The notes under the pieces: model-generated
Seen by the model: the letters and a program-made list of their open reading frames with translations, nothing else
The model's database searches: none
What the model was told of the DNA's origin: nothing
In this document: positions 34,720-47,169 of the stretch, in pieces
Numbering within the stretch: the stretch's first letter is position 1
Layout: each line of letters starts with the position of its first letter
Position numbers and translations under genes: made by a program
Assembly (NCBI GenBank): GCA_030549175.1
Contig: JAUKUA010000006.1
Location: forward strand, 992,001-1,056,000
Direction of reading: 5' to 3'
Length of the DNA stretch: 64,000 nt
DNA from: Lasiosphaeris hirsuta
Taxonomy: Eukaryota; Ascomycota; Sordariomycetes; Sordariales; Lasiosphaeriaceae

Positions 34720-36180
34720 GTTTTCACTTCAAGCCCAGGCTCTAAGGCTGCTGTACACTTTCTGTAATTGTTTTGATGATTTGGCACTGTGTCCAAGACG
34801 CCTCGAAATGGTTTTCCTCCAATTTAGGGGAGAGAGAATGCAGGGTGGTATATCGCCCCTGCCAGTACGCTGGCAGGGTGATTAGGCTTGGACCGCTACT
34901 AGAGTTACGATAAATGAAACTGGGAAGGTGAATTAGGAATCGGGAGCTGTGGAAGATGTTAGTCTTTGGCTTGCGGTTTTACCAAAAACACATCAAATGG
35001 ATCATGGTTGGAATTGGAAGTAAATACTTGACGAATGGCGATGAGAGGGATATATATGATGGTTGAGACAGAAGTGACGGAGCTGGGAGGAGTTTTTGAT
35101 TGAAACAAACATGAAAACCTTTGCTAAACAATTTACTACTATCAAACACGATCTTCTACTCTCTGATTATTTGTGTCAAGCTTCACCTATTGCCAAGTGA
35201 ACAGGCCGTGGTGGAACCCCAGCTCTTCCCGCTCAAACTCATTAAACCAAAGGGAGACCCCATAAGAAGACGCTCGAGGAAGGCAAAGGGGATTGATGAG
35301 TTTTCAGAGTATGATAGCAGAGGAGATTCAAGAATCTTCAACAGTCATCTCAAGCAAAACAAAACTGAATCCGCTAGCCATACCAATGACACAGCATCCT
35401 GGTCGGCATATACAGACTTGAACCCCTAAGGGTATCTCTGGTAATTATTAGATATCCGTATAGACATCTTGGTATGCAAGTGTATCCGCATACCCTCCGG
35501 GCCGTGTGATGCTCCCTTGCTCAACGACAGCATCCACTCATCGAACGTACAATCAACACCTCCCATGATATACCCCTGATTCCAAGAAAAGTCTGACCGG
35601 CTCTCCCATCATAATATGTTAAGCCCATATCAAATAGCAACAACAATAAAGCAAAACGCACGATATATGCAAGTTAAAAGAAAAAAGCCGTCCTATAGAT
35701 GTGCCGTTTCCACTTCCCAGTGCCCGCAACCCCGTCCATCAGCTAAGCAAACAATAGAAAATGAGCAGTAGCTTGCCACTACTATCTCCAGCTGTCTCCC
35801 CTGTGCGGACTCTCGTTGCCTCGCTGTCATACCGATAAATGGTTTGTAGCTGATCTCCCCAGAGATCAGCGCAAGTGAATGTTAGCCAGATGGGAAACAG
35901 GGACTTGGAAAGTGTAATGGATCCATGGGTGAACCATTGACCAAAGCCCCTTTATACTGAACGAATCCAACTCAACCTCGAGGTTGGCTTCCCACTGATC
36001 TCCGAGGACTGATCCTAGAGGAAGCTTCCTACAAGCGAACAACGCTAGTGGAATATCGGGAGTGCGTTGGATGAGACTGCCGGTGTTTGATCTATGCTCG
36101 AGGCATCAAAGGGCGGAAGAAGAAAATAATCTTGTCTACCTTGTCGTCTGCTTCGACAAGCGTTGACAGCCCCCGAATTA
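34720..36180. terminator. Convergent 3' regions, AP-1 factor and YANK kinase
   Basis: Nearly 1.5 kb between facing stops. The sequence is AT-rich and holds no supportable gene. A 102-codon frame at 35121-35429 has no recognisable content. I checked for box C/D pairs around 34768 (TTGATGATTT) and found no box D at a suitable distance. Confidence 0.4.
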
Positions 36181-38284
36181 TCAACCGATAACGACTCTTG
36201 CCCCCTCTTTCCCAAGAACACCCCGCTCCTTGGGCTTGGGACTGTGTCCACGCCCCTTCTTCCTGTTCAAAAATCCGAAGACGCCGCCCGAACCCTCTGG
36301 CTTGCCCGCAAGGTCGTTGTTAGCGCCACTCGCGTCGGCTGGCAGGGTGGCGTCCTGTCGGGCGAGGTCACTCCAGCTGCCGCCGCCATCCAGTGTCACT
36401 TGCATGCCGCCGGTGGGGCTCTCAACAATCATGCCGGGCGCACCACTCCGGCCTTGCCTCGCACTATTAGTGTATGACTGCGGATAAGGAGGGAGCGGTG
36501 GTGGTCGCCCTGGGGGGCCTCTTCGTTGGCTAGCGTGAGCTTGGGCTTTTTGCCCAGTGGAGGACTGGTAGTGGGACTGACTGCCCCCGTTGGTGCTTGG
36601 CCTAGAGTGGTCTGTCGTTGCCTCGTCGGTCGTCAGAGCTTGTGGTCCCGAGTTGTCGTCCATACCATTAGACGTTGTTGGGCCCATGTGTCGTTGGGGT
36701 TGCGGCTGCGGATTATGTGCAAATGTAAGCCTGCGTTTCGGTTAGTACGAGCGCTCATGAAGCGACACACTACACAGAACCGAATACTCACTTTTGAAAC
36801 GCAGCGAGGGTGTAATCAAAGGGTTTGAAGTCTGTCTCTATCATGCGATAGAGCTCATCTTCTCGAATCTCCTTATCAGTGGCGTCGTCCTTTAGCCTCT
36901 CGCGGGGCTTCTGCCTGCGAGCCCGGGCTTCAAGGGGCGCTTCCTCGAGTAGCAACTCCTCCAAGTCGTAGGTCGCGTCGAAATTCGTCTTCTCTGACGA
37001 GGGTATGAATACTGGTTCGATCTCCTTTCTCTCAAGTGCCTCAAAGTCAAGGCATGAGAAAAAGTCATGGTGAATAAAACTCTCCCATGTATGACCAAGT
37101 CGCTTATCAGGATTAAGCTCCAATGCGTCCTTTATGGCGTACAAACATTGCAGTGATACAGGGGGGTTTGTAACGGGAAATTTCGGCTTGGCGGCCTGGA
37201 TGACGGTGTTCAAAGATGATTCCGAATTGCCCTCAAATGGCCTCTATTGTGGCGTCAGCTCTGCTAGCTTTGGTTGGTGCTTGGTCAAAGCCACCTCCTC
37301 AGCCAGGCGGGCCTAGCCGCAGAGTTTGGCTGGTGATGTTTCACCAAGCCATGCGATCGTCAAACAAATAGAATTACGTACCTTGTTGTATATGCACTCG
37401 AAGAAGAGAACGCCCAATGACCACCAATCCGCGCGGACGTCGTATCCGTGTCCCGCATATACTTCGGGCGCAAGATAGGCCAGCGTGCCGGACTTGCTTG
37501 TCAGGGCCTTGCCGTGCACAATATCGGAAGCGACATTCTGGCAAATTGTTAGCCAATTCCAGGACCCGCGTAGACACGGTAAAACCACTCACAAAGTCGG
37601 TCAAATGCACATGGCCGTCCGAATCTAGGAGTACATTGTCAGGCTTGACGTCTCGGTGAATGATGCCCTGTCCATGGATGTATCTCAAGGCACAGCCAAG
37701 CTCAGCTATCCAAAACCTGACGGCATCTTCTGTAAATGTCTTCCGCGATATATGAAAGCGTAAATCGCCACCGCTCATGAGATCAACCACCAAGTACCTA
37801 CATCATTGTCAGTACTACTCGAGGAGGCGTCGGGATTCGGTTGCGTACATGTATTCAATATCCTGGAAGCTGTAGCGTAGGTTGCAGATGAAGGGGTGGT
37901 TGACATGCTCGAGCATTCGCCTCTCGCGAATGATGTTGCGGACGCTCTCGGATCGGACAACTGCCGAAGAGTGAATTAGCCATGATATTGACAATGGAAG
38001 GCATGCTGGCTCCAATCGAGCAAATGTGGACAATCGCCCACCTTCATCTTTCCGGATGTACTTCAAGGCGAAGGATAGGTTGGTGTCTTTCCTCTCGACG
38101 ATTCGAACTTTTCCGAAAGCGCCCCTGCCGACGACTCGAAGCAGACGGAAATGGTTTAGGTTCACTGCTAATCGGTTGGGTTTCGTCAGGTAAGCCGTGT
38201 CTCCTTTTAGGTATTAAAGAGGGCAATGGGGCTTCGCGAACCTTCTCCGTCGAATTCGACTGGCTTTCCCTGGCTGTTTCCCAT
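36181..38284 (-). CDS. AGC-group Ser/Thr kinase, YANK (STK32) family
   Basis: Seven exons (38284-38242, 38164-38042, 37960-37849, 37797-37593, 37537-37382, 37243-36792, 36730-36181) give exactly 546 residues. The first exon encodes [14 protein letters not shown], an N-myristoylation signal. The kinase domain shows [24 protein letters not shown] joined to [30 protein letters not shown], the catalytic loop [20 protein letters not shown] in place of DFG (normal for YANK kinases), [14 protein letters not shown] and [22 protein letters not shown]. The AGC tail includes [20 protein letters not shown]. The last 180 residues are Pro/Gly/Ser-rich and end in basic text. The role is likely signalling at membranes; the substrate is unknown. 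The first intron has a weak donor (GTTCGC) but its join restores the orthologous [10 protein letters not shown]. Confidence 0.93.
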
Positions 38285-41200
38285 CGTGCCAGCAGCTTGG
38301 CTTTCTCGACGGGATAGGCAAAATTGACTTGTTCAAGCTTCCGAGCGACGAAGCAACATTATAGTCCTCTGGTCGGCGAAATGATTGAAAATCGTCACGG
38401 TTGGTTGTTTGGAAGGCGGCAGTCTGTGACTGATCGGCATTCGGGTCTCGGCGAGCGGACCGGGTGAGGCAGGTAGGCAGGCTGGGGGATGATCCTGAGA
38501 GCCTCCAAATTGCCTGTCTCTAGCGACTTCGACGAGGCCTCTGGGAAGCTACTGATGAAGGAAGGGTACAGTGATCGAGGTTTCACCGCATCAGTCGTGA
38601 ATGCAAACGTGCAGGAAAGTGACTCGCGGTGTAGGGGGCGCCGTTAGGTCGGTAGGTAAGGCGTCTGCAATGGCGAATGACGGCGAGCAGCTAGGCAGGC
38701 AGGGCACCGCAGCCTCTCAGCAGGTTTGGCGAAAGGGTTGAAGCAGAATTGAGGGGTATCAAAAACGACCTGACAAGGCGAAAAGCGGAGATAGGTGGGA
38801 TTAGAGATGTCGAAGTCAGAAAAGAGATTGAGAAAAGCCAAGGCGATTGCTATGCGGTAGGCGTTGCAAAAGGGTATCAACGCCCAGCCCGTATTTGAGG
38901 GGGATGAAGCGTTTTGGGAGTGCACCTTAATTATTAAGAGAGGCCGTTTATAAGGGGAAAGGTGCAAGGCAATCCGACAAGATGGAGGTGGTCCGTGGTG
39001 GATGGAGGTGGAGCATCTATCCTGGAGCGTCCCGTCTCTCTGCTCTTCGGCTCGGTGGCTTGGGACCGCAGGGGTATGTGCGCCCTCTCAGCTCACAGCC
39101 AAGCACGAAGCTCCCAAGGCCCGCTCTGTACCTCAGGGACGACATGGAAGACAAGAAACGAATAAGACCTATCAATTTAGGTCCTGCCTGTCATCAAGGG
39201 GGAAACTGGTAGCGGGCATGTGCCAGGCACGGCGGCGGGGCCCCATTTTGCTAATCTCGCATTCCATTGTTCTGCTTGGTCTGTCTGGATCCCCAGCCGA
39301 GGTGGCTTCAGAGGTTTCAAAAACCGTCAATCGACGCCCCCAACGCGCCGCGCGCAAGAGGTGCGCAGTGCCATGTGTGCCTCGCACCACCCTCAGAAGC
39401 ATTCGAACAAAAGAGTGGGCAATTTCGGGTGCCCCCAACTGGGTCTCTTGTAATCCCAGCGGCCAGGCCTCGTTGATGCCCATGCCCAACCAGGCGCTGG
39501 ACGACGCCCTGCAGTTCGACAGTTCTGGTCCAGCGCAACGGCAATTGCAGACCTTGTTGAGCGGCGGTTCTGCCGTCGTCAATATCGGCAGTGCTCCTGC
39601 TGCTACTGAGGTCCACCACCTGCAATTCTGCAGTAGCAGGGAACCTGACACAAAGACCTCGTGGCAAACAATCCATCTTGGCCTAGCGGCAGAACGCCCC
39701 CAAAGGAGAAAAAAGCAACACTTCAACTCGTGCGGGCCTCGTGGGCGAGCGCCCAATCCTACGATCTTCGCATGGGGATAGAGACCTCGCATGGCTCGTC
39801 GCATGGCTCATCACATCATCGCTTGGCCCACTGCTTGGGGCACGCCTTGTTTGTCGCTATTTCCTTGCCGCCAGCCGCTTCCGAATCCCAAGCAACCGGC
39901 ACGCGCGGGCGCTCCTCAAAGAGACGGAACCTCTGGCATTAGATCCCTGCTTCTCAGCGCAACAAATTGAATATCGAGCCCTTTTGGGCTCTTCACCTTG
40001 GGAACCGAATGAGCGAAGTAACCTCATCAATCTCAATCTGAGTCCCGCGTGGAGGAGTGGAGTGGGTGAGTAGGAAGTGGGAGGGTGGGGTGCATCTGGG
40101 GATCCGAGCGCCTCCAATGATACCAGCAGCAGGAAGCCAAGAGCGCCAGCCCGCTGAAAACCGGCCTGAGCAGTCAGTCGCGGCCAGTCCAGGTTCGGCC
40201 TCCCGCAATCACAGTTGGGGAGTTAGCGCTGATGGGGTCGTGTAAGACGAGGGCTTGCCAGGGCCCATGAGGCATGTGAGAGCTGGCGCGAGGTGAGATA
40301 GCCTCACCTCAGGAGTTGAATGTGCGACTCCGCGGCCTTTGCCAGCTGTCTGTTTATGATACGGCCAAATTGCCGTCCAGCATGGCCGAGTTTTGGAAAT
40401 CCTGCATATCCCTGCGTCTCCACGTGTGCGGTGTGATGCGGCATGGAAATCCTAGGTACCTCAAGCCTCCCTATCACCATGCCAGCCGTGCCAGCCTTCA
40501 TCCCGCCTTTGCCGTCCCCCAGAAATCCAGACAAAGGGGGGGCTGGCGACCGAATTTGCAGCAGGTTCCCGTCAACTATCGGCTGCGTGTCTAAAACATT
40601 CAGCAACGGCAGCGTTCCTTCGTCCGGTGACTGGCCACCGGGCAAGCCAGTGGCGCAATTGCATTTGGGCTCAACCGATCGACTCTTCAGTTATGATACC
40701 GTCGCGCCATACGGATATCGCGACCATGAGCTGGCTGTTGCGGCTGTCTGGTTTTTCGGCGCGCCGCACCGAGGTTGAGCGGTGATCTCCGCTCTCGTTT
40801 CTAGGCCTCAGAAGAGGTGCTCTGCAGGATATTAGTAATATTCTGCGGCACCCTCTGAAACAGAAACGTGGTGACGATCCCGCTGACAATCTAGAACAGA
40901 TGCAGGCCACGTTTCTGGAAGCCTTCTTGCACACGCGAATCTCGATTTCCTGGTACCGTACCGTCTGCCCGCCTGCCCGCCCGCCAGCCAACAAGGAGGC
41001 CGGCACGGAGAATTACCAGGTGGTATCTTATCTCCACGCACCGCCAGCCATCCGTTCCTGTGTGAGGTTAGCCATTTTCTCGCCTCCGAATTGGCGGTCG
41101 AGATCCCAAAGGGCCGGGCCAATGCAACCTTGTGACCCAGTTAGGCCCTGACCTACGTGGTAAATTTAAGCGTCTGGCTTAGTGCGCAGCGCTTTCGTAA

Positions 41201-42043
41201 AATGCGCATCCGAAAGCAGGGCAACTGAATGCTAGTAAACTTGTTCCCTGTAGGCACCGGAGGCATCTCGTCACTGACAAGTTGGACGTGATTCATGCCT
41301 TTGAATTCCCCAGTTCCAGGCTGCGGCAGATCGGCTTCGCCAAAGGGGCAAAGCAAAGGGAAAAGAAACCGTGCGGGGATACAGGATCCCAATTACGCCG
41401 AAGCTAATGAAACCCTAGAAAAACTCCACCCTACGATGAGAAAAGCTTATTAGCATTACGATCATGTGTGTCGTGGGGGAGAGGGGCACGGGAAATGAGG
41501 TGCGGCAAGCTAGAAGCTCTGTGTGGTCCTTATCTAGATCGCTTCGATTTCGATGTATGAACTCAGATATTCATTCCGAATACCTCCCTGAAGTTTGGAA
41601 AAAGTTGAAGTGAAGCATGATTTGTAACAATCGCGACGGCTCTAATTATTGCACATATACAGTTCCCAGCTCTATCGGCTAGCTGCGGCTACCTACGAAG
41701 CACGTAACCAGTCTCCCAGTATCCCTCTCGCCTATTATTATGTCTTGCGACCGCGAACCGGCTACTCTGTTGAGGTTGATTCGGAGTTCAGTTTCCAGGT
41801 GCCAAGCAAGTGTTTGGAACCCGCATGGCGGGGAACCGAGCTATGTATGGGTTTAGCACGGCCCATGACGTCACGTCCATTAAGCTCAGGGGCATGAGAA
41901 TGACAGTGACATTCTCAAACACTTCAAACAATACTTAATTGCGCTGCCGGTATATCTGCATTCGTTTTCCTTTTGACCATTGACGAGCCTTGAAATATCC
42001 CATTTACTTGCTATCTCAAAGGCCTAATCGGGTTCAAATTAAA
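38285..42043. other. 3.8-kb gene-poor region
   Basis: This is the largest gap, between divergent starts at 38284 and 42044. The longest frames (210 codons at 39804-39172 minus and 259 at 39002-39781 plus) overlap each other, are Cys/Arg-rich without domains and look random. I saw no tRNA, snoRNA or transposon signature. It likely holds the leader of the kinase gene and unidentified sequence. Confidence 0.45.
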
Positions 42044-42493
42044 ATGGCATCGCATCGACTCACCCTCCAGGCGCTGCTGCAGGCACACCCACGCCTACTC
42101 GCAGGAAAACTGCCAGTGACCTCTCCCATCCCAGAACTCCTCAGTCGGTCGTATCACCCCTCTAAAAGCTGTTCGATTCCATATAAAGATGATCAGGACC
42201 GCCAGACTCTCAAGCCACGCCCCAGCGACAGCACGAAAAGCGGGTCGGATCTAGACTTGTCGGATCACGAAGATGCCTCCTTCAACCCTACGGTGACCTC
42301 TCCCGAGGAGGCGAAGAAAAGTGTTCAAAGAGAGTCCAACGGAAGCCCGCTCGAGTTCAGCGGGGCCAACAAGCCGATTTCAGACTCGGCGGAGGAAAAG
42401 AGGACGAGTGGGAAGGAGGATCACCCAGATCATGAATCCAAGAGCAAAGGTAGCCAGGGCAAAAAGGCTGGAAAGGTCAGCCCGAAGAAATGA
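42044..42493 (+). CDS. Small conserved fungal protein, probably mitochondrial
   Basis: An intronless 149-residue frame from ATG 42044 (ATTAAAATGGC). The first 50 residues (MASHRLTLQALLQAHPRLL, then SRSYHPSK) look like a mitochondrial presequence: Arg, Ser and Leu rich, with no acidic residue. The rest is hydrophilic and Ser/Asp/Lys/Glu-rich, with the recognisable order SIPYKDDQDRQTLKPRP, SGSDLDLSDHEDASFNP, a TSPEEAKK motif, PLEFSGANKPISD and a Lys-rich end. I recall similar short proteins in other moulds sharing the YKDDQDR-LKPR and SGANK boxes, but no function. It lies tail to tail with the RING gene. Confidence 0.8.
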   Translation: MASHRLTLQALLQAHPRLLAGKLPVTSPIPELLSRSYHPSKSCSIPYKDDQDRQTLKPRPSDSTKSGSDLDLSDHEDASFNPTVTSPEEAKKSVQRESNGSPLEFSGANKPISDSAEEKRTSGKEDHPDHESKSKGSQGKKAGKVSPKK

Positions 42494-42696
42494 TCAAGGG
42501 ATTTGATTTTCAGCGTTTCTAAGGATTTGGAGGTAGAGGGGTGCCGTCTTGAGGTTGGAACTCGCTCCATTAGCTGATGTATCGGTCACCATGTTCAATA
42601 GGCGCAGACTCTCCTAGCGGTTTGGTAGGGCCTGTTTAAACTAAAACTGTGTCTTGCTGCAGCTTTCCTTGAATTGAACTCTCATAAGCAGCCATA

Positions 42697-43386
42697 TCAT
42701 GCGTACAACCCATTCGGATCATCATCCTCCTCATCGTCATCCACAACCACCTCCTTCTTCTTCGCCAACTCCTTCCGGCACAGCGGACATGTCCCCTTGC
42801 TGCGCAGCCACGGGCCGACACACTCGAGATCGAACCGATGACTGTGGTGGCAGGGCAGCTCAACAACCAAGCAATATTGATCATCCAGATACCGCTCCGC
42901 GCAGATCGGGCACGTCTCGTCCTTCTTGATCGTCTTGCGCGACACGCGGTCTAGCCCGTCCAGGTACTCCTGCGACACGCCAGGGATCGATGTCGGCGGG
43001 TGCGCGACGTCTTCCTCGAGCGCCTCGACGAGCTCGCGCAAGAAGTCGCGGTTGGCATCGGTCGGCGCTGTCGTCGCGAGCGTGCCCATCTGGTCCTGCA
43101 GGAGGCGGAAGAGCGCGGCGACCTCAACGGGGTTGGGCACGGCGTGCGGGTTGTTGTGTTGCTGCTCGGGAGCAGGGTTCGAGTCGGGGACGATCTGGTG
43201 CAGGTGCGAGGTAAAGGTCGACATGTCGACTTGGCGCCGGCGGCTCGCGCCGCTGTTGGCCGGGGCCGAGATGTTGTGCTCAACTTTGGGTGGGTTAGCC
43301 AGGCGATGCCATGTGTATGTGTGAAGTGCCCCGCGCTTGCCCCTCCTTCAATTGATGGGGAACTTGCCTTCGTATTGAGTCGCCAT
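42697..43386 (-). CDS. RING-finger protein, probable E3 ubiquitin ligase
   Basis: Two exons (43386-43368 and 43283-42697) give 201 residues. The 19-nt first exon encodes MATQYE and is followed by an 84-bp intron with a GCAAGT donor, a GC-AG intron; the join gives VEHNISAPANSGASRRRQVD. Internal ATG 43224 (MSTFTSHLHQ) would give a shorter intronless protein. Residues about 140-185 form the RING: CPICAERYLDD, then PCHHSHRFDLECVGPWL and KGTCPLC. The His/Cys spacing in the middle is slightly unusual (C-H-H-S-H-x5-C). A C-terminal acidic stretch (DDDEEDDDP) follows. RING proteins recruit E2 enzymes to ubiquitinate substrates; the substrate is unknown. Confidence 0.88.
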
Positions 43387-44291
43387 TGCGATGGGTTATA
43401 ATGTTATGCTGTGGGGAATTTTATCATTCTATGACCGATTTTCCTTGTATCATAGAGGAACTAGCTATTTCTGAGTGACGAGAAGAAGGTGGGCATCTGG
43501 GGAGACAAAAGTTGCTGAGCAGTCAGGCACTCTTCAAGGTGACGCGGAGCTCACCTACTAAGTGGTCAGTGCGCCTCAGCCGGCCTGGGGAAGCTTGGGA
43601 GAGTGATGGGTATCCCCTGCCACCTCGCTTGTTTCCCCTTCAACTGCCTGTCTCGGCCCACGTCCTCAGTCCTGAACCTGAACCATTTCCCTACAATCCA
43701 TCATGGTTGAATTCTTTAGCATTACTCCGTCTCTTCCATACAGCTGTCTCGCATTGCCTTCGGCTATTTTTCCTATCGTGTTGAGAGCTCCTTTATGGGC
43801 GATGGCGCCCACTGCATAAATTCTTCATCCCTAGAAAGTATCATTTCGCTTTGTCTCCCTCCATTCGTCGACCGCCACAATCAGCCAACCAGCCTTGAGT
43901 TGAAGGTATTGGTGTTTTGAACAGCCAGACCAGCAGCATTCAAGATACAATTGACACGAAACTTCTGGCTGCCGATTGGTTTGTTGTTTTGGGACATTGT
44001 CTGGTTGGATCAGGTTCGTCATTTATAGATGCTGGCCGCTGCCACATCGTTAGGTTATTCTGTGCTGGCGCCGGATGACATCATTGGTGGCCCTGAATTG
44101 GTGGCCTTGAAACTACCAGGAATCACACGTCTTGGGTGAAAATTGATAAGTACGCCTCGATATCTCTCACGCGAGGATTGTGAGCTGTAGTGGCCACGAG
44201 GGTATATATGACACAGAGCATGTCCCGATTGTGCGGTTAGGGACGCTAGAAGTGTCGTTTTTGTACAAAACTCTCAGTCTGTACAAATATC
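43387..44291. promoter_or_regulatory. Divergent promoter, RING gene and hydrolase gene
   Basis: These 905 bp separate two divergent starts. I see no gene or specific regulatory site. Confidence 0.35.
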
Positions 44292-47169
44292 ATGAACACC
44301 GCAAGTGTCAGTCTGGCGGTCACGCCAACTGTAGTGTCGACTCTGTTGTCCCACGTAGGTTCAACAGCCCGGCCTCCGTTTGTGTTACATGGCAATAGGG
44401 GCAACACGAGTTGACTAACGAAAACAACAGTATCTGCGGCGAAACCCGCTTCCCCAGAAGCCCACGGCGCACATCTCGTATGATGAAGGCCTCCACCTTA
44501 TCCGGTCGTTTCTGAGCCACGCCTCCCGCCACACCGTTGAGGAGTTGCAGGCATTCACGTCGCAATGGGTACCGCATCCACAGTGGGTCAGGGTTGACGA
44601 AGTCGACATCCCCGAAAGCGAACTGTCGCGGGCCGCATCTCACATTGCTGAGCAGCTTGGCCCCGATGGCGTTCGTCGTGTTGGCGGGAGGGAGTGGTGG
44701 CAGTGGCGCAAAAAGCCTCTCCAAGCCGAGTGGATCGAGATGAAGTCTGATTACCACGAGCGCAAGAAGAACAGCGATCCTGGAAACAGAGTGATGCTCT
44801 ACGTCCATGGAGGTGCCTACTTCTTTGGCAGCGTCGATGAGCACCGCTATCAAATCCAACGCCATGCACGGAAGCTAAAGGCGAGAGCGTTGGCCCCTCG
44901 CTATCGCCTCGCACCGCAGTTCCCCTTTCCGTGCGGTCTGCAGGACTGCCTAGCCACTTATCTCTACCTCCTCACGCAGCAACCGTCGAACACTATAGTA
45001 TTGGCCGGCGATTCTGCGGGAAGCGGAATGATCCTCTCCCTCCTCGTCATCCTCCGGGATGCAGGGTTTCCGCTACCAGCAGGGGCGGTGCTGATCAGCC
45101 CCTGGGTTGACCTTGCCCACTCATTTCCTAGCGTCAGCGGAGATTGCCCCCTGGACTATATACCGCCCTCCGGCTTTCATCACAAACCATCAGTATCTTG
45201 GCCACCTCCGGACGAGGACGAACTCGATGAGATGAAGAAAACTGCCACGGAGCAGAAAGTGCAGCTTGCCGCAGCGGGGGGCGTATCCAACCTAAGCGGC
45301 GAGACACCAACGCTCAGGGATATTGCGAATACTACCCACCGGCTGTCGCTTGTTATTGACGGCGAGAGGGTGGAGATTAAGGAGCAAATCCAGGTGAGTT
45401 TGCTTGAGCAGCTATACTTGAAAAAAAAAAAAAAAAGGAGAGAAAACTGACATTCAGTCTAGATGTACACCACCAATGAGTTACTGGCTCATCCGCTGGT
45501 GAGCCCTGTGATGCAGCCGACGTTGGGAGGACTTCCTCCGCTACTGATTATGGTTGGCGGCGGTGAGATGTTACGGGACGAGCAGATTTATCTGGCACAT
45601 AAATGCGCTAACCCGGAAAAGTATTTGCCACCAGAGGCCTTGATGGATGAACATGCGAGGGCCCAACTCAAAGAGTACAAGCCGACAGATGTCCAATTGC
45701 AAGTGTGGGATGACCTGTGTCATGTTGCACCGACATTGAGCTTTACAAGTCCGGCAAAATTCATGTACAGGGTACGTTAGGGTGCACTCTGACTCTCGGT
45801 ATGGAGCGCATTGTTAATGTTGCTAACGAGTGTTTAGAGCGTGGCGCAATTCTCTGCCTGGTGTCTCGCGAGAGCTCAGAAGATTGACATTGATATCCTT
45901 GACGATGACCAAATCTCTGTCATTTCGAGGTCGGATTCCCCGGCCAAGCATAAATGGCAGGAGTCGGTAAGTATATGCCAGGGCGTGTTTCCCATTCATC
46001 CTTCTTATTTGGTGACTTAGGAAAAGAAGCGAAGGCGCGATAAAGGGAAACAGAAAATCGCAGAAAATCAGCCCGACGAACAACTCTCGATAAAAAAGGC
46101 CGAAGTCTCAATCGGAAAGGCCGGTGACCCTCTTCCTCGCTTCCAAGACCACATGATTCGCCAGCGGGTCTCTCTTCACGGTGCCATTTTCTCTCTACCT
46201 CCCGCAGAGGAGCTTCCGTCATGCACCGTCGAGCGTGACCACATTGGTGTCATCAAGGTCGGGCCGGTCCGTAAATGGCTCGACCATAAAAGAAGATGGG
46301 AAAGCCGCTTCCGCCAATCAAGAACCCGAATTCGAAAGCAGCGCCTTCAGGACATGGCCATAGGATATGAAATCTTTGGCGAGGGAGAAGTCCCACCACC
46401 TTCTGCCCTTGCTGGGAGGAGGAAGATTGGAGGAGCGGAGCTTGAGAAGAAGAGGCAACGAGGTCTGGGGCTGTCTCTGTGGTCTCTCTGGGGCTCCAAG
46501 CACGACGAAATGACCGTTCAGAGAGAGCACGAGGCAGATAAGCACCCCGAAACCAAAGCAGCCACCTCGGCCGAGGGCGAGGGAGCACGCACTTTCAGCG
46601 ACCTCCAGAGGCAGGAACAGGCTTCGCCATCCAGCAAATTCGCATCGCTCGTCAACCTACGACGATCGCATAGGAAACACGTCAAGGACGAGAGCCAGAT
46701 CGAGGAGGACAAGCGGGAGGCAGCTGTTAGGGATTCCGATAATGTTCCTGCCATGGTTGTCGATGACTCTGCGGAGAACCAAGAAACATTCCCGGAAACT
46801 GATGAGACGTTTCCGAATATTGAATCGGGTATTGGAGTCACCGGGAAGAGGATGTTCATTGGTGGACTCGCAACCCCTTTCAGCCTGCGCAAAGAAGCAG
46901 AGACGGCGAGCATGATCACACTAATGGCACCCACGGATCAAGCATCGAGGCCAACAACACCAGGAGTGAATAATATTCTTACAGCAGATGCTGTCGAAAG
47001 AGGGGAGGAGGGGAGTATCGTAAACGATCGAATTGACGAAGATGATGTTGATGTACTGAACCAGACAGGGGGATCAACACCCTTTGCTACGGCTTTGGCT
47101 ACGCCAGGTGACCGACCAGTGTTGGAGAGATTTGTCACGGCCAGTGAGCTTCCGCAGACGATGCCCTGA
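44292..47169 (+). CDS. HSL-family alpha/beta hydrolase with long C-terminal extension
   Basis: Five exons (44292-44354, 44431-45393, 45463-45771, 45838-45966, 46021-47169) give 870 residues. The start at 44292 (MNTASVSLAVTPTVVSTLLSH) splices to YLRRNPLPQKPTAHISYDEGL, which fits orthologues I recall. The hydrolase domain carries the oxyanion motif HGGAYFFGSVDEHRY, the nucleophile elbow GDSAGSG, VLISPWVDLAHS and, after an insert, GLPPLLIMVGGGEMLRDE and DDLCHVAPTL with the likely catalytic His. From about residue 480 the protein is charged and low-complexity (KKRRRDKGKQK, long Glu/Arg stretches) with VSLHGAIFSLPP as a conserved island. Such fold-3 hydrolases act on acyl esters or lipids; the substrate is not predictable. 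Intron 2 holds an A16 run. Confidence 0.88.
45421..45436. repeat. A16 homopolymer in an intron
   Basis: Sixteen A in a row in intron 2 of the hydrolase gene, just before its acceptor region. Confidence 0.9.

Noticed and set aside
34760..34860. TGATGA motif after the AP-1 gene as a further C/D snoRNA
   Set aside because: No CTGA at 60-90 bases, no terminal stem, and no rRNA complementarity seen.
39002..39804. Overlapping frames of 259 codons (plus) and 210 codons (minus)
   Set aside because: They lie antisense to each other, have no domain or family-like composition, and no splice logic. They look like chance open frames in GC-rich DNA.
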